From assembly GCF_050947335.1 (NCBI RefSeq), contig NC_134995.1, positions 11,198,501 through 11,262,500 of the forward strand: a stretch of 64,000 nt of DNA, in the 5' to 3' direction. The DNA is from Megachile rotundata (taxonomy: Eukaryota; Arthropoda; Insecta; Hymenoptera; Megachilidae). The first letter of the stretch is position 1, and the number at the start of each line of letters is the position of its first letter. The notes below the pieces were generated by a model. That model ran no database searches. It had not been told where the DNA came from and saw nothing but the letters and a program-made list of their open reading frames with translations. Positions 12,384 to 26,449 of the stretch are shown here, one piece after another. The translations under genes and the position numbers were made by a program.

Positions 12384-12460
12384 ATTTCCTGTACCGGCAC
12401 AGCGTTACCATCGATAACGTTAATACCGAGGTCGAGATACTGGACACTTCCAGGTGCGAG
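12384..12460 (+). CDS. Ras-like small GTPase, internal exon with switch region and degenerate G3
   Basis: Coding exon of a Ras-superfamily GTPase of the RERG/RasL11-like group, a family of GTP-binding regulators of growth and signalling. The acceptor is a pyrimidine-rich tract ending in ttacag; the donor is gag|gtaagt. The exon starts with two bases that finish a split codon (xAT, probably Asp), followed by 25 codons. Seen in order: LYRHSVTID, matching the RERG-type TYRHQATID segment after switch I, then EVEILDTSRCE, where Ras proteins have the G3 motif DTAGQE. The Gly of G3 is replaced by Arg. The exon ends in phase 0, and the exon at 25891 begins in phase 0. The P-loop exon (GxxxxGKS) that should precede it was sought in bases 1-12383 and not found, so it probably lies upstream of the window. 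RERG-family membership is inferred from memory of the family; no alignment was run. Confidence 0.85.
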
Positions 12461-13848
12461 GTAAGTTCCTGCCACTTTTCGTCTTTTCGGTTGCATTATT
12501 TTCGAAACGAGATTTCGTAAGAATTACATTTACCGTGTGTCGAATAAAAAGCGCAGACTCGTGCTTTTAACGCGAGGAGATTTAAGTACGTCGGATCGCA
12601 AATTATCCGCATTCTCCGTTTTTTGTTCCGTTGGAAGGTTCGCGCCTAATGATCCCGTGGCTTTATTGATGGACACACGACATAGATTGGCGTTAAAATC
12701 TCACTTGGATATGCGCGCGGGCACCGGTGAAAATGTACATTTACGGCCGTACGTTTATTTGACAGACTGATTTGCTCGCGTGAGTTATGCCTGGTTGCGA
12801 GCGTTTCGTAGCAGGCTGTAAATTAACCACGCTTGCAACGGGATCGTCCGCCTTGATTTCCGTTTTATTACGTTCACCGTACGATCTTCGCTTTTCGCGC
12901 GATTTATACCTCGCCTAGCTGCCGTCTTTAGACACCCATAAACTAAATTATAATTTATAATTATTTTTCGCCACTCCGTAAGAATTTTTCGAGTACTCCC
13001 GCGAACTTATTATTGAAGTACTCTCGAAAACGCCCAACAATCGAAGATCGTTCACCCCTTGTCCCGATTTAATCATCGAACAACCAGCAAAACAATGAAA
13101 TGCAGCCACGCAACGTTTCAGACTCGTCCAAGTCGCTAATAGTCATCGACACCGATGACTGAACACCTTTGACGATCAATCTCGGCGACAAACGAACCAA
13201 CAAAACCCGCATTCTCTCGATCGTCTCGCGTTAATTCTCTTTTGGAGAGCTACACGCGAGTAAACGCGATCTCTTTCTGTCTCGGACGTTTCGTTCTTTT
13301 TACATTTTCTCAACGCGTTCGCGAAGTGCGCGGCAATCGGCGCCTTTATTTATCATCCGTCGACGCCTGTAAACACACACGACTATTTCAGTTTATCCGA
13401 GCTAAGCTTGGAGTGCAACCAGAGGAGACTTTCTTTTCTCTTCTTCTTCTTCCCTCTCGTTCCTTTCATTGTGAAAGTCACGGTGAATCATTTGCTTGCT
13501 GGACAAACTCCATCGCGTCGGGATGTTTCGCAATAAGCTGCTTTTCATTTGGCGAAGCTTTTTGCTCGCCGGGGAAGAGCAAGGAATTCATCGAGAGAGA
13601 AACAGAGCACCTCTGTGTTCCTTGATGAAGTCGTTCGCGATCGTATCGCCGAGTCCCGGTCGCGGCTAAACTTTCATCGTTGATTGGGACCGGTAGAAAG
13701 GTCACGAATCGATTTCTAGAGCTTTCAGATCGACAGCATCGTACATCTCAAAAATTGCCGACGTTTTACCCTCCATCCGTGCTGGAAGATTCTTTAAAAC
13801 CACCAGTCTACAATTTATATATAGTTCTAACAGGCTAGATATCCTTTC

Positions 13849-14130
13849 GGGTATTCCAGTATGACGCGACTATTTTTAGCGGTTAGTCAAGAATTTTTTT
13901 CAATAACTGATTAGCACATTTCAGTCCTGAAACTTTTCTCGTTTATTTGTCTATGTTTAGGTATATAAAAAATAATTTTTTCGAAGTGAAGTTACGTACA
14001 GTTAGACGGCTGAGATCTCCTACAATGTTAGCCCCTTAGAAAAGCTTCAGGACTGAAATGTTTTAATCAGTTATTGAAAAAAATTCTTGACTAACCTCTA
14101 AAAATAGTCGCGTCATACTGGAATAGCCCC
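13849..14130. mobile_element. MITE-like element with 80-bp terminal inverted repeats
   Basis: The left arm at 13849-13931 (tattccagtatgacgcgact and onward to cagtcctgaa) is mirrored by the right arm at 14046-14130 (ttcaggactgaaatg to catactggaatagcccc). The pairing is in register without indels over about 80 bp. The inner 110 bp are non-palindromic and noncoding. No clear target-site duplication could be fixed. A tagccccttaraRaagcttc segment occurs both just inside the right arm (about 14026) and just outside it (about 14124). Confidence 0.75.
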
Positions 14131-17089
14131 TTAAAGAAGCTTCGACTTGAAAATTATATCTCAGCTGAAACAAGGTTTTGATTTTGTGTATTCAGCATTC
14201 AGTGTGAAGTTATTGGACTGGACTATCGAAATTTGCAAGAGGAACAGCTGTAGGGTATTTGTTACGAAGGGAGTTTAAATTCCTTGACGACAAAACGAGA
14301 AGACAATGAACGGTGTTAGAGAGCTTAATGCCGCGATATCGTAGAAAGTGATCAAATTTTGCGGAGCGCGAACGAGTGCGTTGTCAACAATAAATCGCGT
14401 TTGCCGATCGATAACGATCGTCAGATCGAACTTTCGATAGGCGTCGAACGATCGATCGACGGTCCCACGAGAGCGGCTGTAAGCGCGCACATACAAATCG
14501 GTGGCATGGCTTCCTGTATCGTATTATTTATTGAATCTATGCAGTAACGGTGCACCACGCGTTCTCGACGAGAAGCCATTGTTTACATCGGATCGTTGCA
14601 TTCGTGCTGCACCGTATGGTGCAACTTGTAACCATCGAAACGGCGTTCCACGAAATGTGTGAAACGCACGACACAGATAGGATCGACTAGGAACAGTGAC
14701 AGGCCATTTAATCATCTCGCAGATGCGCGGGACACGCTGACATCGTTTATTAAAAAAACAAGAATCGTTTAGAAATCTTCGAAGGTACGGTTTTTCTTCC
14801 CGTGCCATTTTATCCTAGATAATGAGAGAACATTCGATCCGATGGAACGAAAACACGAGCCGAGGAAGAAAAGGAGAAAAGAAGTCTCACGAACGGCGGG
14901 ACATATTTTCTCATCTCCAAAAAGGAATCCAACGTGTTCCCTTATGGGAGCGTCGCGTCGTACGAACCGCACGGTACACTGACTCGTCCCAAGTTGCTTA
15001 TTCGGTAGCCCTGCAACAAGACACGATCGAGAGGCCAGGTTGTTTTTAGCAAACTGGTTTTTCTACCTGGGGCTTACAATTACCGGCTTCCTTTTTTGCA
15101 CTGTTACCCTCTCCAAATGTTTGCACCTGTCGCTTAAAAGGCTGCGAACCCACGGGGCCAACATGGCATACCTGACCGTACGGATTAGTCCTTGGACTCT
15201 GGAGGCTAAGAATATTTGGAGCAACGCGAACGCTCGATATTTCACCGACCATTCATAGAATTCCAAACACCCATGCGTGGAATTCCGTTTTCCTCCTTGC
15301 CACGTGGCGAGCGTTTCGTTCCCGGTTAAATATACCTTCGCTCCCTCGGTTACGGCTGAATACTTGTCATAACTGCGCGCGAAATTCCCCTATACGCAAA
15401 TCTCTGTTCTCTACAAAAACTCTTACAATTTTAACCGAGGATCTACAAATTGACTCGATCGCAGAAAACGTTTATTGATAAAAATGTGAAGAGGCGAAAC
15501 CCTTGAATCGTTACTCAGGGTTGAACAGTGGACCCCATGACTTGAGCCTGCGTCAAGCGATGAAAGTTAGAAGAATGAAATATATTTTCTAAAAGATTGC
15601 TCGTAAAATTTGTGGATTACAGGAAGCGTCGACGCAATCGAGAAATCGTGACCTAACGTAACCCAAATCTGTGGGGAATCGGGCAGTTTGAGGTCGATCG
15701 ACCTGACCTTCCTTAACCCGATTCATCTAGAATACGGTAACGAACGAGCGCACGCGAACCTCCGAGCGAAACGGAAACACACCGGGACAAGGCCCGTTAG
15801 CCGTGTATTTGAATTGAATAACGATTGCCTTTAAATTCGAATCTAGGCGACTTGCGCGACCAGAAGGAAGGTTCACCAGCACACGGACGTAACGAGCGGG
15901 GAACGGAGACAACTGCGAGCACACGTTCGTGGAACGGCGTGTTCACCTGTCGCGGCTAGAACGGAATCCTCATTGAGATTCCACCGGCGGTCTTTTTCTA
16001 TTATCGGTCCCATTGTTCTCGGTATCGTAAATTATTGCCACCGGTTCGAGCCGCACGAAAAACTATATGCATAAATCGTTGTCGCCGTTTAGAAGGTCAC
16101 GTCCCCGCTCGATTGTCTCGTAGCGATTTCGCGGGTTTAGTATCTCGTTGGACGAAGCAAATAGGGCTTCCACGTGGACCGTGCAATTCCATCGAACCAG
16201 TCAGGAAACGCGGAGGTAATAGTCGATTTTAGGATAAGTTAATATGTCGGATTTTAAATCGGGAGATAGGAAAACCAGGATGTAACTTGTTATCGAGTAC
16301 CATGGACATACGAGCGGTATCTAAACGACGATTCAAAAGGCAAACGATATCCGCTATTCGACCACCCTTCGACTCGAAGCGCAAGGATATCGAATGCTTC
16401 CCTGGCTCGTTTTATCTCCTCGATTCCGCCTGCATCGCGACTTGCACTTACTTTGACCGCGTACAACGCTTCTCTGTCCTTCTCCAGCGTATCTGGCCGA
16501 GGATCGATCCTCGACTAAACGCCACGCGGATGTTGGCGAACCGGCGACCGAGGAAACGGATAATTTCGGAGATTAGAACGCGGTTCGGCCGACAGGTTAT
16601 GCGCGCTTTAAACGGTTACGTTCGTGGCTAACTTACCCCATAAAGTTCGTGTCGAAATACTGGGTGCCTTCACAGTGGCTTTCACGCGGTCAGATACGCC
16701 TAGAGAACCGTGTATCTATGGCTGTATCTGGCCGGGCAATGAATGGGACGCGTTGCGTTTGCAGCCGGATAATTGGAAAGATTGTATCGCGATGCCTCGT
16801 GCACTTTAGCGAACGCTTGTTGTTCGATTCTAAGGAACGAACGATTTTCTCTGTTGTAATCGTGGCCTTTGAGGCTTTCCTGCCACCTTTCGGTACACGC
16901 CAACAATTAAACCGTGTCGTATTTTCAGTCTACACATTTTTGCTCGTTCTTATTTACAGCCTACGCCAGTACGAAATAATGGAGATCTCAGACGTCGATA
17001 TTTTAGCTTTTGCTGAAAGTTTATGTTAATTACATTATGAAATATCGGTGGATAGAGTAATTTGGAAATTTTACTGTTAAACGTAGAAT

Positions 17090-17320
17090 ACGGGATTCGT
17101 AGATCCTGCGAAATGTGCCAAAGTTATTATTATCAAAGGTCAAACCGTGCAATTAACCGATAGCATCGTGAACTAATTACAACTTACTCAATGTAAGGAA
17201 GATTACAGATAAAGGAAATAACATAAAATTATCGGAGTTATAGATCCCGTAAAATGTGCCAAAGTTATTACTGTCAGAGGGTTATTACATCCGAGCAATT
17301 AGTATGATCGGTAATCCGAG
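17090..17320. repeat. Two-copy diverged tandem repeat, about 143 bp
   Basis: The segment gtagatcctgcgaaatgtgc, then caaagttattattatcaaagg, recurs as atagatcccgtaaaatgtgc with caaagttattactgtcagagg. Both copies continue to a gcaatta word. Confidence 0.7.
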
Positions 17321-20300
17321 CTATTAACACGGTTCTACTTCCACTCTTTCTATTCAAACCACTTAATAATGTATTTATCAGAAGATCCTTATCTTCAATT
17401 GTATCTGCTCATTATTAACCTCGAGGAAATCATCGCAGATACTTTACTTAACACGTTGTGGTCTGCCATTACGTATTCCTGATTTTAATAATTAATTTTC
17501 ATTTTTTATTTCTACTACATAATTTCTTTTTTGACATTTCTCTGAAATTGAAACGTCAGTTGGAACTTTCCGCTAATTTAGTGAGTGAACGGAAGGTACT
17601 CCCCTTTTGTTTCTGTGAGTAAATAAATTTCGAACGTCGCTAATTGCCTCCCACCGAATTTAACCCGTTGACGTTAATTTCTGGTAGGGAAAGAGCACCG
17701 TGTCTGCGTAAGAACAGGATCTACAGAGATCGATATCGATGTGGATTAGTGTGGCAGTGGTGCGCGATCGCGACCGGACAGATCGTTAAATCCGCTATCC
17801 GACAGCTTTGCACCGATCTATCGCGACCGTTGTAAAATGCTATTGTAAACGGCTACACGGACTGAGCTAATCTTGCTCGTGCCTCGTATTTTCATGCTGT
17901 ACAGGCTGCTCATTAACGCCGGACTAGCCAACGATTTTGTCGAATAAATTCTCTTTGTTAAGGAGCAACGAAACCGTATCGCCGTGCTTGATATACACGT
18001 TGTTCAGCGAGATTTCGAAAGAGAATTTATCGGTGAAATTTTAATTATGATTTATATTAGGTCATTAAGTAGGAAACGCGACAAATGGGGTATAAATTTG
18101 TTTCGCTGTTACGAGAATTTTATTTTTCACCGAACCTTATCTACCCGGTTTCACCGAGTTAGGAATAAAACAAAGAATATAAATAATCGATTTCGAGAAC
18201 GTAAAAAGATCATTGACAACGGATCTTATCGCGTGTTTTTCTTTTCGAAATCCACGTGGTCAAATATTATCGATACCAGTCATGTTTTTAGAAAATGACG
18301 TTATTCAGTTTTATTATTACCGATTTTTCTCAATATTAGCAAGTTTACTTAGCTGTCAGTCGCTTTCAGTGAAAATGAATTTGCGTTTATCTTGCACGAT
18401 CCAGCTTGCAAGGGATCATTGTCATTGTGCAGCGACACTCGGTGTCATGACGCGAAGACAATGGAGACGAAGAAACGAATGATAAACAGAGGAAACAAAG
18501 GTTAATCACTGCTTACAGGTTCGGCTTATTAATCTCTTCACTGCTACTTTGTTCAATAAAGGTTGCAAATCTTAAAATATTTGTTTAATTTAAGATAAAG
18601 AATTTAAAAGGGGTTTCACAGCTGGGACGAAGCTGATTTAAATTCAGCTAAAGGGCTAACCATACTCTGACTCGCACTCACGATAAATCTTACTCGTATT
18701 CATAATACACTTTCATATAGTCAGATCCATAGAGTTAAGACTGCTGAATACAGAATTTACGTAATATTTGAATTTTAATTGTTTTAATATCAGACAGTCT
18801 GACGCACCCGACAGAACGAATTGGCACAGGATCCTCGAGTTTAATCGATATTCGTTATTCGTCGTTCTAAGGAATATCGTGTTAGCACGGTGGCCAGTTT
18901 CGATTCACCTCATTATATGCCTACCTCCGTGGTCCACCGACGGCCATTTTGAAACCGCGAGCCTCTTCTCCCTGCGGGAGTCGATCGGCACCTAACCGCG
19001 AGGAGGTCGTCGCGGTTTCTCTTCGTTCGTGATTTCTGCAATAACAAAATGCGAACTGTTTACCGGTCACACTGCACTTTCTTCTCCGGACAATTTCCAT
19101 GCGAATAGACGCGTCTGATCTACGAATACCGCTTCCGGGGACCCGTGCAATCAACTCACCGCAATTATTTCCGCGTTCTTTTTTCTCTTTGGTGCCATCA
19201 GCGTTGTTACACGCTTACCACGAAACTTATTACTATTCGAAAAGTTAGATACTTTTCAACGAAGATTACGATTATAATTGTAGGCAAAAATGTGGGCCTG
19301 TCGTATGAACTGTAGGGTGTGATGAGGCACGAGGTTTGATCGAATTACCAGGTATTGCTCAGAAAATGACTGCGATTGGAACGGCAAAGGTTAATTGCCG
19401 ACATCGAGCAAAAAGTGGAGAATATTGAAGAAAGGCGAGCGGATCGTTCGGCACGCGGTGATGCTGAAACAGGAGGGCCTTTTTGTAGGCCGTAGTCGAG
19501 GAACGCGAGAGGAACACCGTGCACTCGACGATCGTGATGTCAATCACGAATGAAGACAGTTACCGAGCCGACTGTCACTGCAACGATCTCTCGGTGACAG
19601 CAGCACGCGCCTTAAGGCCCGTATTCACGAGGAGGAACAACGCTCGAAGCAATAAATTCTGCCCTCGGATGCTTCTTGCATGTTTCTTGTAACGTGGCTA
19701 ACCGATGTAAATGCCTCGATCGATCCGAGTAGAACTTAATTGATCTTCTTCTCCTCTTTCTATCCTTTTCTTTGATCGATCGATCATTAATCATCGATTG
19801 TTCCGTGAATAATCGCGGACAAGATGGCATCGGAGCGATCTCGCATGCTTGATTAGACACTTCGCGATCTAAATGCGGTTTAATTGATTCTCAAGATAGC
19901 CATTCGAGTCCGGTTTTTGCTGTTTCTTTGCGCATCGACGTTTTACCGTGTGATATTTTAATGCATCGGATGCGTTTGATTGCCTTCAAAGGTATTCGAT
20001 GATTAATCTTAATTAACACGTCGAGTGCTGTCTACGTGGGTAGTAATGGGACGGTTGTATGCAAAAGTAACAAACTGGCTTTACAAACAGATAATATGTT
20101 TCTAACATCTAAGAAATTTCCTTGATACACCTTAGCAACGAAAAGCATCCATATGCTCTCCAGTTGTATCGATTCGGCCAAGGAGTCGCAAGGAATTTTC
20201 GAGAGTTCCCTCTCAAGATGGAACACGGTGATACAAATCGACCTTATAAACGGTTTCCAAACGGCTTATCTCGCGGCGGAGATTTACGTGACGAGGAACA

Positions 20301-23239
20301 ATGCACGATGGAAATATTAATCGTGGCAGGACGAGGTCAGGACCCAGGCAACAGCCACCTACCCGTTCCTGTTGCTCGACTTCCTACGTGCTTCTCGAGT
20401 TCCTACCTGAACTCTGCTGCCCTTGTTAGCCGGTTATTATTATACTTCGTTGGAACACCTACAGCGATCGATCGTGCACCAGGAGAGACTCGGTGAAGTC
20501 TCGGAAGCTGGGCGGGTTACGGTGTGCACACACGAGAGACCATCGAGATTCGACCGGGTACTCGTGGTTTCGATTCTGGCTTTCGCTTGCCGTTCTTGAT
20601 CCAAAGCCGGAGAGAGAGAAGGAATTTTTCTCCTGGAACAGGGTAAAATGTTAGAGGGCGACGACTTTCGCTCCCGCGGTTACATCAGACGTTTTGCTTG
20701 AAAATTGAGTTGACTTTCATAAATATCATTAGCCAGGGCCGGCTGTCAACGTATCGGTCGGAGAGCATCGGCATCCGAGATTTCAACGTCGCCGGGGATT
20801 AAAGTCGGAATAAATCATTCGTAGTAGGGGACAGAGTGATGGTGCGGTGGCGGTTGGTGGTATCCTTCTTCTGGATGCAAATGAGCGTTAAGAGTGCGTT
20901 CACATCATTTATCTCGCGTCCCGGCACACGGCCAAAGACCCGCCAGGTACCGTACAAGGGAACCGAGAAACGAGCCGCCGAACAAAATTATCCTCTCTCT
21001 TTCTCTCCCTCTTTCTAACGCTGCCGCGCGCCGCTTATCAAGTAGATGACACGACGCCAGGATACGTGATCGCGTTCTGATAGCTCAACAAATCAACCAT
21101 TTAAATACCATTCGATTAACCTAGACGTCTTTGTCCACCGTGCATCGCCGTGATAACGCGAGCCTTTTTGCATCAGGAGCGACAACTAAATACCTCCAGA
21201 ATGTACAAAAACTTGCCACTCTATGATTACTTTCATCGTATTTAGGCAAGTCTATACCTAAGATTAGCTCCGTAACAAGTTTACCGGAAATCCTAGTTGC
21301 TTCTAACGTGCGAAGTGTCGTCGGGTGAAATTCGAGCTTATAGGTGAAATTACCGACTTACGATGCAATTGCAGCTTTCGCGATAGGCACGTTAGGCACC
21401 GCCGGGGGACGCAGCGTGTGTCCAGGTGTGTTTGGTCGAGAATCGAACAGCGGGAGTGCGGCACAGCCTCTCGTGGCACACTTCCCCAATTCTCGTATTG
21501 TTCTTCGCTCTCGAAATAAATGTTTATTGGAGGCAAAACAACGTGCCTGGAGGATCGCGATCTGTCGTGGGTGGGTTCTGCGTAATTGATAATTAACCGA
21601 CCAGTGAATTTAACGACTGCGTTTCCGGCCACCTTTAATAATCCGATAAATCATCGTAACGGGCTGGCCTGCATCCCTGTCCCGATTATCTGAACAGTTA
21701 GCTGCAGATATACGATACACGTGTTTTGCCGATTTCGGGTAATTGTGTCATGTAAGCGATTTTGTAATACACCTATTAATTACCCTACATCTTGGGTCAG
21801 ATACAACAAAAAGTAAATGTTACTGTTTCTAATACGCATTGGTTAGTAATGGATCTAGTTCATTGATTTGTTACTTGAAACCTCGTGGCACGATTTCTTA
21901 CGGATTTTTCCTGAACTTTGAAACCGGTTAAGTACTTTCGAGAGATGTTGCATGTCTTCGATATGCAACTTCCTTGTCGAATCGATGATCGATTTCTGAT
22001 ATGTATCTGTGCATACAGTGATATATGAGTTCGTCGTGTTATCGTTATATAATTGTTACGGCATTGTTTCGTGCGAACGGCGAAATGGCGAGGTTCAGAC
22101 GTAGATATCTCCGACGATTTAGATCGAGATTTTCTGTCGGACTTGTAGCAAATGATTTCTGTATAGCGATGAGATGTTATATGTCATTGAGACAAATGAT
22201 TTATCCGTTAGATTCCGAGTAGATAGATCAGTGAATCGTGAAGCTTAGATGAAAAATCTGCCGATCGAAAGTGGACGAACGGAAGAAGTCAATTAACTGA
22301 GACCACAGTCTATCATTTCGACTTGGAACAATTCGATTTGTCGAATTATATAAAGCAATTTTAGATATTTCAAATTATGCTCCAAGTAGTTTCAGGAATT
22401 TTCGAAGAATCTATAAAGGGATTTTATAGCGAGCACGTAACTGGTTCGGGTGTAAAAATAGTAAATAAATTATTTCTGGCAAAATACCCCGTTGAGGATC
22501 GCCGCACGCATCGACCGGGGTGACTTTTTGTAAATTATCGTACCGTATTTTTTCCCGCTCCGAATCACACACGAACTTTAGAGGAACATAATTCCAGCCT
22601 TTTTACAACTTTCGCGATATCGCGAAAATAGCTTTTATCGTTTTCGCGGAAGGGAAACAAAAGCTGATGGTCCGTGGATTTTACAAAATTACGACGCACC
22701 AACGTTCCAAACACTCCTACGTTTATTCATTAAATTCCTTAACAGTCTTCCTCTAATCTCCCAGAATTCCGCGATTAGAATTATCTAAATTTTCAGAATT
22801 AAATTCCGAAGCAGAGCCCCCGCTTACTATAAATTCCAACGAAGCAAAATACACAAGCTTGATGAATCGCGCGGATCTAGAAATCCATCGAGTTTCACGG
22901 AAACGTGGCGTTATACGCTTTCGAGGGATCACTGGATCGACGTCGTACCTCGTGGTCATCGCGAAATAAACCGCGCGAACGTCAAAACGGTTATCGTTTA
23001 AACGGTCTCGTTGTCCGTCCAAAAATAACGATGGCCGAGGCCCACGAACAAAGAGACGTTCCGAGGGAATCATTTTTCATCGGGGCAAACTTGAACCGCG
23101 TTAAAGGACTTCGGACGTTAATTATTTTCCCCTCGATGCTCGTTAACGACCTCGTGATCAGGTAATTAACCCATTCCTTTTCGAACACCGCTCTTTTACA
23201 ATTTCGATACTCCGTGGTTCGGAGGGGTACTTTTTAAGG

Positions 23240-23775
23240 TCAGCGTTAGATCATTTTTAGTAACAATAGTTTGTCTAGCTTTACAATTAAAAAGTTTCAA
23301 GTTGCTGTTTGCTAGCAATAAAAATTTAAATGCAAAGGATCGGTAAAACACATTAACAAGGATAAAAGAAGTTTGAGAATAAGGTGTATGGATGCGCAAA
23401 AGCTAGAAAGATAGACGCCACTTAGGCAGTGCTGTTAGACCACTTTTAGCAAGAATAGTTCATCTAGCTTTACAATTAAAAAAGTTGCTATTTGTCGACA
23501 ATAAAAATTCGAATGCAAAGGGTCGGTAAAAGACATTAACGAGGATAAGTTTGAGAAGTTGTATGGATGCGCAAAAGCTAGAAAGATAGACGTCACTTAG
23601 ACAGTGCTGTTAGATCACTTTCAGTAAGAATAGTTCATCCAGCTTTACAATTAAAAAAGTTGCTATTTGTCAACAATAAAAATTCGAATGCAGAAGGTCG
23701 GTAAAAGACATTAACGAGGATAAGTTTGAGAAGGTGGATGCGCAAAAGCTAGAAAGGTAGACGCCACTTAGGTGC
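23240..23775. repeat. Tandem array, unit about 175 bp, three copies
   Basis: Copies start near 23241, 23427 and 23602. Each runs from a gttagaycacttt word through gctttacaattaaaaa and caataaaaattcgaatgca to gatgcgcaaaagctagaaag and cgccacttagg. Copies two and three are closest to each other. Lies in the 13.4-kb intron. Confidence 0.9.
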
Positions 23776-25890
23776 TGTCCAAACGAAAACTTTCCCCGTG
23801 CATTAACCGTGAGACTAACGTGTATATTGATTGCCGCAGCCGAGTCATCGCGGACAAAAAAAGGCTCGTATCAGCTGTCAGGAAGCGAGCCACGTATTTG
23901 AAAAGTATCTAAGGTACGAGCAAAAACCGAGACTAATTTCTTGTCACGCTATGTCCAGGATTCGAAGCGAATTTAACATAGGTACGCCCCGTGCATCCGC
24001 AGCCTCTATGTTCTTGCTCGAAGCAACGGGTTTCGTTTATGATCCACCGGCGTCTATTTATTGCTGTGTACACAAGAGTGCCTCGCTTCCCCATATAATT
24101 TCTTCGAAAATTTATCGGCTATCGCTTGAAAATAACTAGCGGACGTGTGGCTAGAAAACAGACCTGCGAATTACCGAAAAATTAACGATTTTTGCGGCGT
24201 GTTTTTCTTTGTACGCGGAAAGTCGTGAGAGCGAAAAGAGATCGATGTTTCCCGTTTCTTTTTAACGGGCCCTGACCGTTAACAGGACACTCGGATAGGA
24301 CGAAACGAGGCAGCGAGATTCGAAATCGATTCAGGTGGGCGAAAAGCACGCGCTTGAACGCCCACGCGATCCCACGGGATAAGCAACGATCGTAGCGAAC
24401 AAGTTATGTCCCGTGGTGTACGTGGCGCAGATAACGATCTGTAGCTATTCCCGTTACCAGATGGCGATATTGTCCGCTAATAATGTGCCCGTCGATTACA
24501 GGATCGCGCTTCCTTCGTTTCTGTCGACTAAATTGTCCACGGAGTTCCGTAAACACTGAACCCTGCCGTTCTGCTCTTTAACCCTTTCGTTACGGTAATA
24601 TTCAATCAAAATCCACGCCATCGATCTTGGCATCGAGCTTCCCGTATTTTCGTATTTTACTGTTACAAATACGCGCAAACAACGGTGGAATGCACCCGTT
24701 AAAGAGGCGTTTTCAGCGTAATCGTTGCAAAACGTCTGTTTTGAAAATGTCGCGTAACTAAATGATCGCCGAGTAAAATGTCAGTTGCATGGCTTTTCCA
24801 GGAATCGTTATGATTCGTTACGATATTTTTATCGAGATTGCTGATACAAAAGGAACTTACTTTAGCACCACCGTTTCGTAACTCTTTTGGTTACGTATGA
24901 CGCGTTGCACAATCGATGCTCGAACGCACGCAATTCTTCGCTCGATCCTGAATACGATATTCGATTAACATTTGTGAATAATTACTCGTATTTCCGGAAT
25001 TCTATCATAGTTCTAGAAGTATATTTGTAAATTTCAAAATCAATAAACTGTGTTGTGCAACCTTCCTTAATTGTTAGCTCGAATTAAAACCGTAACCCCA
25101 TTTCAATTTTCCTCAGCTTCAATTTTGCTTACAAGTCGATCTTGAGGGAACGAAATTTAGAGGAGATTCGATATCGCATTTCCGTATGAGTCAGACTGTT
25201 TTATTGTTCGATCACGGTGCCAGACGTCCTCGAACTTTATGGTCTCGCGGCAATTATGGTGACCAGATGTTTAGCAGATCGATAGGTTCATGGTCGCGTT
25301 CGCCTTCGTTGAGACTAATGCGCCTAGACCTTCCTATACACCGATCTACCGATGATCACGATCCCGTCGATCCTGTTCCTTGGTAATAATTACCTGCAGC
25401 CGGCTGTCGGTGCCAGGTCAATGGGAAACCATTGGAACGACCACGAGAATCGACAGCTTCCGTGGGTCGTTAAACCTGAAACATTCTGGCTCCTGACTAC
25501 ATGTTTTCGCTTTTTCTTTTTTTTACACTCGGAAGATGCTATCGCTCCTTTTTCGCTGCTTCCTGTTGTCGGAAGGTCGAGAGGTTCGTTTGTCAAAAGT
25601 AGGCTCGAAATTTTTTTATTTGCAGAGAACTGTTTCGGACTCGTTAAATCGTTAAATAAATTAAAATCATTCTTTGAGACCGATATCAGGTTATTCGTTT
25701 AAAATGATCAAATGATATTTGATCAAATGATTCAAATGATATTTGAAACGGATATTTTTCTCAAGTCGTAACACGTGTTATAGAGAAATCATAGAGACAT
25801 TAAATACGCGATACTTTCTCATACTTCGATAGCTTTCATTAAGTAGACGTATAATCTATTTTCTTAAGTAGATGCTTTTTATGGTTTCAG

Positions 25891-26072
25891 GAGAATGGCT
25901 GCCTCTACTCCCATATACGGTGGGGCGAGGCTTTTGTCGTCGTTTACAGCGTCACGTGTAAACGAAGCTTTCAAGAAGCTCGCGGGTTGCTGAAACAGCT
26001 TGCCGATCTACGTTTGCCATCATACTTTACAGCACTGTTACTTGGCAACAAGAGAGACTTGGATCATGCTCG
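25891..26072 (+). CDS. Ras-like small GTPase, internal exon with G4 motif
   Basis: Second coding exon visible for the Ras-like GTPase. It opens in phase 0 after atggtttcag and ends in phase 2 at cg|gtgagt. The 60 complete codons contain the RWGEAFVVVYSVT strand, the stretch typical of RERG/RasL11/RasL12 proteins after switch II, then KRSFQEA (helix), LLKQLADLR and LLLGNKRDLDHAR. The last holds the G4 guanine-specificity motif NKxD as NKRD. Joined to the previous exon the frame is continuous (SRCE followed by ENGCLYSH). The segment between DTSRC and the VVVYSV strand is ENGCLYSHIRWG, so the classic switch II Gln after DTAG is absent. GTP hydrolysis is therefore probably unlike that of canonical Ras. 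This is the most secure exon in the window. Confidence 0.95.
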
Positions 26073-26449
26073 GTGAGTTTTACTAATAGTCTGGAAAAAT
26101 TACAAAAATAGTTGTGCAGCTTACAGCTGCTCAGAGGCTGTATGATTAATCTTGACGAGTCGCAGTGTTACTTCATGTGATTTTCCTCAAACTTTTAACA
26201 CCTTTCAATTTGGAGTTTAAGTAGAATTATTTGCATAATCGATTGATACAAAATTAACATAACATTTCATCGTAGTAGTCTAATGTATTTGACAATCATA
26301 GTGTAAGGACTTATAAGTCTGCTATAGTGTAACTGTTAGGATATACGGGGTCATCTAATATCTTGATACTATCGAAAAATCTCGATCCTTGGTTAATTGA
26401 CGAATCGATGTCGATCGCTTCATTACGAAACCGTTAAGCATAACAAATA

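Larger units (their letters stand above)
12461..25890 (+). other. Large intron of the Ras-like gene (13.4 kb)
   Basis: Lies between the donor gtaagt and the acceptor atggtttcag. It holds the inverted-repeat element at 13849-14130, a two-copy repeat at 17090-17320, a 175-bp array at 23240-23775, and a short palindrome (ttcgcgatatcgcgaa) at 22611-22626. Open frames here, such as those near 13.3, 15.1, 16.5, 20.2 and 21.4 kb, show no recognisable domain, and several overlap frames on the other strand. I found no second gene nested in the intron. Confidence 0.75.
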
